Of a stretch of DNA of 13,468 nucleotides, positions 9,072 to 13,468 are shown in pieces. Origin of the DNA: Ectocarpus siliculosus (taxonomy: Eukaryota; Sar; Phaeophyceae; Ectocarpales; Ectocarpaceae); assembly GCA_000310025.1 (NCBI GenBank), contig FN649729.1:2608356-2621823 (forward strand). The letters run 5' to 3'. Each line of letters begins with the position of its first letter. Position 1 is the stretch's first letter. Below the pieces are notes generated by a model that did not search any database, was not told where the DNA came from, and saw nothing but the letters and a program-made list of their open reading frames with translations. The position numbers and the translations under genes were made by a program.

Positions 9072-12000
9072 GACGGAAAGAGCACACCGACAACCAGGAA
9101 CAACAAAATAAAAGGAAAAGACGACACGGATCGCGTATCGCACCGAATCGTTCACACATTACCGGCCAGCAACTTAGGGTCAGACGAAAAATACCACACT
9201 TTTAATACACAATCAGACAAACGAGCCATCACACCAGGACCAATCCGAAGAACGTTCCCCATTCGACACCCACCACCCACTGCCACATACGGCACCAGAT
9301 AGCGCCCCCCCCCCGCCAAAAGAAATGAAACAGCCCCAAACACACACAACACCACATTCGCGGTGGTGAAATATTTCCACCGGCGGTTAACACGATCCCA
9401 ACCCCAAAAAAGATAGGACTACTCTCAGATCGAGTAACAGGGAGATACGCGATACCCCACGCCCCTTCGCACAACAACACCCACGGCGATACTCGTTTCC
9501 AAGACCCAAAAGACATACCTACCGTGCATCACAGGGGGGGGGTACTTTTCTTCAGCAATAAGCACCGCAGGAACGGTGCGGGTAAAGGAGAGGAAGCTTT
9601 CCGTGTGACCGCGTATCGGAGCCTCTACCACGCAGAAAAATGCAGCGAACGCATATTTTCAAGTGGAGAAAACACATGCACACGCACAAACACACTCGCC
9701 TCCCGCTCGGCATGGTCCTGAAGGAGTTGGCGGGCGACGCCGCCGCTGGAGAGACGAGACCGGCCTTGGCCAGCAGCTTCCCGGCGCCCTTCCGGAACGC
9801 GGCCCCGGGGATGTTCCTCTTGCGGTGCTCCCCGCTGATGAGCACGGTCACCTCTAGAAGGCCGTTGCTCTTCGCCTGTAACGGCGAGAGGCGGCGGCGG
9901 GAGGGGGCGGCGGCACCCGACACGAGAACGCCAAGAACCAACGCGAGCGAAGTTGACGACATGTTTTTTACGTGCCAAGACAACGCCAGCAAGCAACGCG
10001 AGCGTACCTCAAAGAACTGTTACCATTTGACAAAATATATACCGTATCGAGGATGACACCGGCGGGGGGGGATCACAACCCAGGGAACGCCAAACAACTC
10101 GAGCGTACCTACAATGACACATTGATTCCTATCAAGGATAACGTAAATGATTGAGGCAGTGACATTTCAACAGGAGGGGGCCATTGTAGGGTGGGGACGT
10201 TGTTGTTGTTGTTGTCGTCGTCGTCGTTGTCGATCGATAACGATTCTGAAGACGTACAGTTTCGGGATGTTGCCGGCGGAATGGTCGATCAATAGGTCGG
10301 CTCGCGTACATACTACGAGTGGGTGGGGGGCACAACAACAGCCCGTGGTGGGCGCCGGGTAGGCGACCGCGCAAGTTAATGGCTGTGACCAAGCCTGCCG
10401 TACCTACTTGCCCTTCGCGAAACGAGGCCAACGGCCTAACGACCACACGGCGTGCGTTCACATCATGAGTACAACCCCCCCCCCGAAATTGAACCCCCTG
10501 AGGGAGGCATACATGGACACCTCACGGTGGGCGTGGTACCCTGTCATAAGCCATCATGTTAATCCTACGGTACCGCCGTGTGTACCCGCCTGCATTTCAA
10601 TCACCTCGTCGGCGCAGGAAACGGAAACGCTCAATGAGGCATCAATCTTGGAAATCTCACGGTGGGCGGCAAAGCAGCCATAGATGTATGGGCAGTATCG
10701 TAGGGTATTTGCACCACTTGCATCTCACTCGCCTCGTGACACGGAAACCGTCAAGCAGGCACCCTAGGAAAAACTCACGGTGAGCGGGATAGCCACAGGT
10801 CGTACCGTACGCCGATTGCGGCACTTGCATTTCACTCACCTCGCAAAGGCGGCGATCATACTTGGAAAAATGAACGGTGGGCGGGGATAGCCACACAGGC
10901 CAAGGGCATCGTGCAAAATATTTGTGCTTCATGCAGAAAGGCGTACAAGTATGGAGTATGGATAGCCGTGCAGGTCAAGCGTGTCGTATAGCAGCATTGT
11001 GTTTTATGTTCAAGATAGATGTACGTATTCTACCTGCAGTTCCGTCATCTCTTCAGAGCCGTAGAGGTCGGCCTCGCTTGTCGCTTGCCACACCAGGGCC
11101 AGCCGAGACCTCGAGGACTGCGCGGCAACTCTGCAGCAACAGCATCAGCATCATCAGCAGCAGCAGCAGCAACAGGGGCGATGAGGTACGGTGGGGTGTA
11201 CATCGACGCGTCGTGGGACCCGCCGCCCACGGCGGGTCCGCCGACAAAAGCTGTCCAAAACGGAAACGAACTCAAGGTCACTCTGCGTACTCGAGAATGA
11301 AAGGTGTTGATTTCCGTGTTTTCTCCTAACGGCACTGGCCAAAGCGCCCAAACATGCCCCACAAAAAACGTACAGTAGAAAAAAACGACCGTGCCGAGAC
11401 ACAAGCGTTTCTCTTTTTTGTGAAAAATTTCAGAAAAACGCAGATGAAGAGTGAAGATTTACCTCGGCAGGGCCAGGTAGTCTCGGATTTGTTGCACCAC
11501 TTCGCAAGCGCAGCGCAATCGGAAGAAGAATCGGCACGATTCGTCGACGAGAAATCAAATCCGTTTTGTTGTGGTTTCGTGCACCACCGCAGACGAGGTT
11601 GCAGTACATCAATTTGGATCATCGGCCGGCCCACGAGATTTGGCGTCGCCACGAGTTTGGTCGGGAGTAACACCAAGCAGGACCATCCCGTCGATCGAGA
11701 ATTCCATGATATTTTTCCGCCAGCGTTGTAATTTCGCCGCCAGCGTTAGCGCCGTCCGAGGTCCACGCAGTGATGGTACGTGCGGCGGTTGCAACGAAAA
11801 AAACAAACAAAAACGAACAACGAAAGGGGCAGACGACGAGGCATAGCGAAGGAGCAAGTAACGGTGAGCTAGCTCTAGCTCCATGACGTCGGGCAGGTGA
11901 GCTTGGGAGACTCCGTGCGGGTAATGTACCCTAGCCCTGTATCATCCTGTTTAGGTATGCACTAGGTGGTGGAGGGTCTATACGAGAAAGGTAGCACCAT

Positions 12001-12164
12001 AGGACTGCTTAATCAAGACGCTTCTTCGCACAACGCGTTTTGAAACAACGCTGTGACGTCGTTTCGTACGGTGAATCGCAATCATTCGTGATACATCGAT
12101 TTCTGCTACAACGCAAACCAACACCAAACACCACCACCAACAACAACACCACCAGCAGCCGCAA

Positions 12165-12195
<31 letters not shown>

Positions 12196-12923
12196 AACAA
12201 CACCAACGACACAAACCAACAACTCCACAAAACGTACTTGGGTTGATGCCCGTGCCGGCGGCGATCATGACGACGTTCCGGTGCGCCGGCGGCGGGACTA
12301 GCTTCTGGATCACGAAAGGACCCTGCAGCTGTACCGCGGGATTGTCCGTGTCCTATGGGTACCCGGTGCGCGAGTTCGTGGAAGGCACCGGCGCGGCGTT
12401 AGTTTTAGCAAAGACACCCACATGAGAGGCCGAAAAGTGTGAGTGTTCAACAGTGAGAAATGAAAACTTCCGCCACATGCTGTGAATTTGTCCCTTGATC
12501 GATTTGGTCGCAAGAGCGGGAGAACGTGCGCGCGTGCGTGTCACACAGAGAGAGGGAGAGAGTGAGAGAGAATACATGGGGTCTTCGAGCAGACAAAGCT
12601 ATCGCTCCGAAAGACACTGCCAACGTGGCGGCGGATAGTCGCCTAAACAGCAACAAACTTAACCCCCCTCCCTCGGCGTTTTTCCTCACCTTCGCGAGCC
12701 TCTCCAGCAGCTTGCTCATGGCCCCGTCGTGGTACAGCCTGATGCGCATCTCGATGCACAGCACCCCCTCCGTCGTCTGGCTAGCCGGGACGACTATGAG
12801 CGTTCCGGCCCCCTTGTCGCTACCGTGGGAAAGTCCGCCCATCAGCATCCCTCCCGCGGTCGGGGTAGGGTTGGTGTCCCGCACCCTCACCGCGTACGCG
12901 TTGTAGGATCGCTGGATCACGCC
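7180..12923 (-). CDS. cytochrome b5 reductase-like / FNR-superfamily flavoprotein (3' part, 8 exons)
   Basis: A flavin- and pyridine-nucleotide-dependent oxidoreductase of the ferredoxin-reductase-like superfamily, nearest in pattern to cytochrome b5 reductases, which pass electrons from NAD(P)H through FAD to a one-electron acceptor. Exons in order: 12923-12690, 12352-12238, 11499-11463, 11130-11034, 9875-9700, 8858-8699, 8138-7809 and 7275-7180, with matching phases and about 414 residues. Seen: flavin motif RSYNAYA, IRLYHDGAMSKLLERLAK (phosphate-binding GxxS), VQLQGPF, NAD(P)-binding MIAAGTGINPM, LALVWQATSEADL, GKVSREVLEEVF and C-terminal VVVSGPSGFVF ending LPSAIVLLD. The N-terminus is missing or tentative, so location and any extra domains are unknown. 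The exact partner cannot be named. Confidence 0.8.
7276..7808 (-). other. last intron of the reductase-like gene
   Basis: A 533-bp intron (GTCAGC to CTCCAG). It holds a (CAA)n run at about 7343-7363 on plus and a short GA run at about 7374-7388. No gene is seen in it. Confidence 0.7.
7809..8138 (-). CDS. exon with GKVSREVL helix and basic/acidic insertion of the reductase-like gene
   Basis: 110 codons; acceptor TGATCAG, donor GTCAGC (7808), phase 0 at both ends. Starts IPSNTSVAGALARGKVSREV, where GKVSREVLEEVFG matches GRVTxEMLxxxL of cytochrome b5 reductases. It continues with a basic, coiled-coil-like helix (ARKKEEQLSATVRRRLQSL), a Ser/Gly patch coded by an 11-G run, and an acidic segment (YEDEDDDDDVFADFLADDL). 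It ends GDTPGKLQ, ahead of the terminal strand. Confidence 0.78.
8139..8698 (-). other. intron with G/C-rich 3' end in the reductase-like gene
   Basis: A 560-bp intron (GTGAGT to GATCAG). Its last 50 bp on the coding strand are an almost pure C tract. No gene is seen. Confidence 0.7.
8149..8188 (+). other. G-rich tract with G-quadruplex potential beside a splice acceptor
   Basis: About 40 bp of nearly pure G with single C interruptions in GGGC repeats on plus, ending 10 bp from the exon at 8138. On the transcribed strand it is the C-rich pyrimidine tract of the 3' splice site. Confidence 0.75.
8699..8858 (-). CDS. serine-rich linker exon of the reductase-like gene
   Basis: Acceptor GGGCTCAG behind a C-rich tract, donor GTGAGT (8698). 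Begins with one base completing Arg, then PSNKNSVSSIKSINETSSAV and a charged stretch to RRHLRTSER. Phase 1-base in and phase 0 out fit both neighbours, and the strong donor supports it. There is no recognisable fold; it looks like an insertion. The plus strand of the same bases is also open, so strand rests on splice signals and context. Confidence 0.6.
8859..9699 (-). other. intron following the putative GC donor
   Basis: An 841-bp intron, A/C-rich on plus (T/G-rich as transcribed), with a GA tract at 9041-9068 and a C run at about 9303-9312. No gene is seen. Confidence 0.6.
9041..9068. repeat. (GA)n microsatellite
   Basis: 28 bp of GA dinucleotides, with a shorter AGAGAGA block immediately before it. 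Confidence 0.95.
9700..9875 (-). CDS. exon with strand and basic insertion of the reductase-like gene, GC donor
   Basis: Acceptor CGTTACAG followed by phase-0 AKSNGLLEVTVLISGEHRKR, then a Lys/Ala/Ser-rich stretch to NSFRTMPSG. LLEVTVLIS fits the next beta strand (FKVxYVLSRP) of the nucleotide lobe. To keep phase with the next exon it must end GGGAG|GCGAGT, a non-canonical GC donor at 9699-9698. The nearest GT (9695) would break the frame. Confidence 0.68.
10411..10483. repeat. dispersed copy of the intron 3 repeat
   Basis: CTTCGCGAAACGAGG, then CAACGGCCTAACGAC and GTGCGTTCACATCATGAGTA match 1935-1996, plus the ATGAGTACACCCCC block of 1868-1882, with few differences. It is in the same plus-strand orientation but in an intron of the other gene about 8.5 kb away. 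Confidence 0.8.
10501..11015. repeat. degenerate tandem array, about 100-135 bp period
   Basis: Recurring blocks CTCACGGTGGGCG (10521, 10656, 10774, and a variant at 10871), a CACTTGCATYTCACTCRCCTC block, a GGAAACNGTCAANNAGGCA block and GGGATAGCCAC(A)CAGG. Spacings of the first block are 135, 118 and 97 bp. A fifth partial unit ends near 11015. Confidence 0.75.
11034..11130 (-). CDS. nucleotide-lobe exon of the reductase-like gene
   Basis: Acceptor TTGCTGCAG, donor GTAGAA (11033); phase 2 in, phase 0 out. Reads VAAQSSRSRLALVWQATSEA, then DLYGSEEMTELQ, matching the superfamily strand-helix pattern LxLIxANRTExDILLRxELxxL. Confidence 0.82.
11131..11462 (-). other. intron of the reductase-like gene with a small hairpin
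   Basis: A 332-bp intron (GTAAAT to CTGCAG). Near its 3' end it has a GCT/GTT triplet run (11131-11172). At 11216-11239 there is a perfect 10-bp inverted repeat, GGACCCGCCG with a 4-base loop. Confidence 0.7.
11463..11499 (-). CDS. 37-bp microexon of the reductase-like gene
   Basis: Acceptor GCGAAG, donor GTAAAT (11462). With the trailing A of the previous exon it gives Met, completing GTGINPM, then VQQIRDYLALP, then the first two bases of Arg. The result fits the helix after GTGxxPM (MLQLIRxxL). Phases 1 and 2 match the neighbours exactly, which a chance exon would rarely do. Confidence 0.8.
11500..12237 (-). other. intron of the reductase-like gene with CAA/CAC triplets
   Basis: A 738-bp intron (GTACGT to GCGAAG). 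At about 12128-12212 plus it is a compound CAA/CAC/CAG triplet repeat. I considered an extra exon near 11619-11750 but found no acceptor. Confidence 0.65.
12128..12212. repeat. compound CAA/CAC/CAG triplet repeat
   Basis: Mainly CAA with interspersed CAC and CAG triplets, just inside the donor of this intron. Frames reading NNNN or LLLL over it are artefacts. Confidence 0.9.
12238..12352 (-). CDS. NAD(P)-binding exon of the reductase-like gene
   Basis: Acceptor CCCATAG, donor GTACGT (12237); phase 0 in, phase 1 out. Reads DTDNPAVQLQGPFVIQKLV, then HRNVVMIAAGTGINP. The GPF and GTGINP motifs match GDTLEVRGPFG and GGTGITPM of the superfamily, so this exon joins the FAD domain to the nucleotide-binding lobe. 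A stop in frame directly before the acceptor supports this boundary. Confidence 0.88.
12353..12689 (-). other. intron between FAD-domain and NAD-binding exons
   Basis: A 337-bp intron (GTGAGG to CATAG) with a short interrupted GA-rich stretch at about 12546-12571. No gene is seen. Confidence 0.75.
12690..12923 (-). CDS. FAD-domain exon of the reductase-like gene
   Basis: 78 codons, phase 0 at both ends; acceptor ACCGCAG, donor GTGAGG (12689). Starts GVIQRSYNAYAVRVRD, holding the RxY flavin-binding position, then a Gly/Ser-rich loop, TLIVVPASQTTEGVLCIEMR and IRLYHDGAMSKLLERLAK. The last piece matches IKVYPxGKMSxYLxxL of cytochrome b5 reductases. The Gly-rich loop between the motifs is longer than usual. 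Confidence 0.82.
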
Positions 12924-12933
12924 CTGCGGTTTC

Positions 12934-13026
12934 CCGTTCCGTTTCGTTCCGTTCGATTTATTCCCATTCCGTTCCATTCCGTTCCGTTGGAGTCCATTCC
13001 ATTCCGTTCGGTTCCGTTCCGTTCCG
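12934..13026. repeat. GTTCC/ATTCC pentanucleotide repeat
   Basis: About 90 bp of 5-bp units, mostly GTTCC and ATTCC on plus (GGAAC/GGAAT on the transcribed strand), with a few interruptions. It ends about 10 bp from the acceptor of the exon at 12923. Confidence 0.92.
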
Positions 13027-13188
13027 GCAACAGACGTATGATTGCAAAAACACCCCCGCGTTGGCGGCGACGACGACGAGGACGATGGGGACAAGGTTAA
13101 CCGGAGTGCGCGGGAGTCAGAAAAGCTCTTCTCACACCATGTTGTACAAAAAATGGGGGAGCAGAAGGAAGCCGCGGGCCGATCCCAC

Positions 13189-13277
13189 CCCAAAACCTCC
13201 TTCAGCACGTTCGAAGTCCAGGGACGGGCACTCCCAGACGGGGTGCCCTTGCGCCAGTCCCATAGCGGCGCCCATTC
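13189..13277 (-). CDS. tentative upstream exon of the reductase-like gene
   Basis: On the minus strand, acceptor ATCGCAG followed by two bases and 29 codons ending GGFG at a phase-0 donor GTGGGA (13188). It reads GLAQGHPVWECPSLDFER, has high GC3 in its central part and could supply the GxH strand that precedes the RxY motif in the FAD domain. Joined, it runs GGFG into GVIQRSY. A second frame (WDWRKGTPSGSARPWTS, ending at an alternative donor GTTTTG) is also open, so the frame is unsure. Confidence 0.33.
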
Positions 13278-13307
13278 CTGCGATGTGCACGCCGCCAGGC
13301 GACTTCC

Positions 13308-13443
13308 GAACCCTCGCGACATCCGCAGAAAATAGATCGTTTGCGACTCCGTGTGCCGAACAAAGGTACTTTTTCAACAAACCTTTTGCCGAACGCACAC
13401 GGAGTCGCCAACCATCTATTTTCTGCGCATGTCGCGAGGGTTC
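13308..13443. mobile_element. 136-bp imperfect palindrome, possible MITE or foldback element
   Basis: The ends GAACCCTCGCGACAT and ATGTCGCGAGGGTTC are inverted copies. Pairing 13308-13356 with 13395-13443 gives 46 matches in 49 positions. After that the arms continue with a small length difference to a short A/T-rich centre near 13368-13378. There is no coding potential and no clear target-site duplication, so mobile origin is inference. It lies about 30 bp upstream (in transcript sense) of the tentative exon at 13277. Confidence 0.7.
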
Positions 13444-13468
13444 CTTTGTGGCTCGGCGGCGCCCAGTG

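Larger units (their letters stand above)
9876..11033 (-). other. longest intron of the reductase-like gene, repeat-filled
   Basis: A 1158-bp intron (GTAGAA to TTACAG). It contains TTG/TCG triplet runs at 10200-10231 on plus, a copy of the repeat family seen in intron 3 of the ALDH6-family gene at 10411-10483, and a degenerate tandem array at 10501-11015. From about 10140 onward its composition no longer follows the T/G-rich pattern of the transcribed strand. Confidence 0.7.

Noticed and set aside
9552-9957. Minus-strand start with a signal-peptide-like MSSTSLALVLGVLVSGAAA
   Set aside because: It would make a new secreted-protein gene, but the sequence after it fits the reductase chain with a good CGTTACAG acceptor at 9876 and correct phase. 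The hydrophobic part then lies in the intron. A cDNA could overturn this.
11045-11404. Minus-strand 119-codon frame with an Ala/Asp run
   Set aside because: It is a shadow frame over a GCT triplet run. The supported reading of 11034-11130 is in a different frame (LALVWQATSEADL).
11619-11810. Minus-strand segment GGEITTLAEKYHGILDRR as an extra reductase exon
   Set aside because: There is no AG acceptor for a long stretch upstream of it, and the exons on both sides already join in phase without it.

Overview
This is a eukaryotic nuclear window with two intron-rich, GC3-rich genes arranged tail to tail. Both were pieced together from short exons with matching splice phases, because neither has a long uninterrupted reading frame. 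Introns of about 300-1160 bp, many (GA)n/(CT)n tracts, long downstream regions and GC-rich exons suggest a stramenopile alga, most likely a brown alga of the Ectocarpus type. That assignment is inference; no marker gene proves it.

Plus strand, 1-3788: the 3' half (seven exons, about 274 residues) of an aldehyde dehydrogenase of the ALDH6/MmsA family, best read as CoA-acylating methylmalonate-semialdehyde dehydrogenase (valine and pyrimidine catabolism, usually mitochondrial). The catalytic GQRCMA motif is in exon 2 and the stop is at 3786-3788. Its third intron carries two decayed tandem copies of the 5' end of the next exon.

3789-7179: no supportable gene. The part after the first gene is T/G-rich on the plus strand up to about 4400, and the rest is A/C-rich on plus (T/G-rich on minus). 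This fits two converging 3' UTR/downstream regions. It also holds a 103-bp (CT)n tract and a 56-bp x3 tandem repeat.

Minus strand, 13468 down to 7180: the 3' part of a ferredoxin-reductase-like flavoprotein related to cytochrome b5 reductase. Eight well-supported exons (about 414 residues) encode the end of the FAD domain (RSYNAYA, GAMS), the NAD(P)-binding lobe (AAGTGINPM) and a C-terminal VSGPSGF motif. A ninth, upstream exon at 13189-13277 is tentative. The NAD lobe is expanded about threefold by basic, serine-rich and acidic insertions. One intron seems to use a GC donor, one exon is only 37 bp, and one coding exon contains an 11-G run.

Repeats dominate the introns of the second gene: a degenerate tandem array at 10501-11015, a copy of the repeat from the first gene's intron 3 at 10411-10483, GGAAC pentamers against an acceptor at 12934-13026, and a 136-bp palindrome at 13308-13443. 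The genes share no obvious pathway; adjacency is probably incidental, apart from shared 3' flanking space. I saw no prokaryotic-style system, CRISPR array, tRNA or rRNA.
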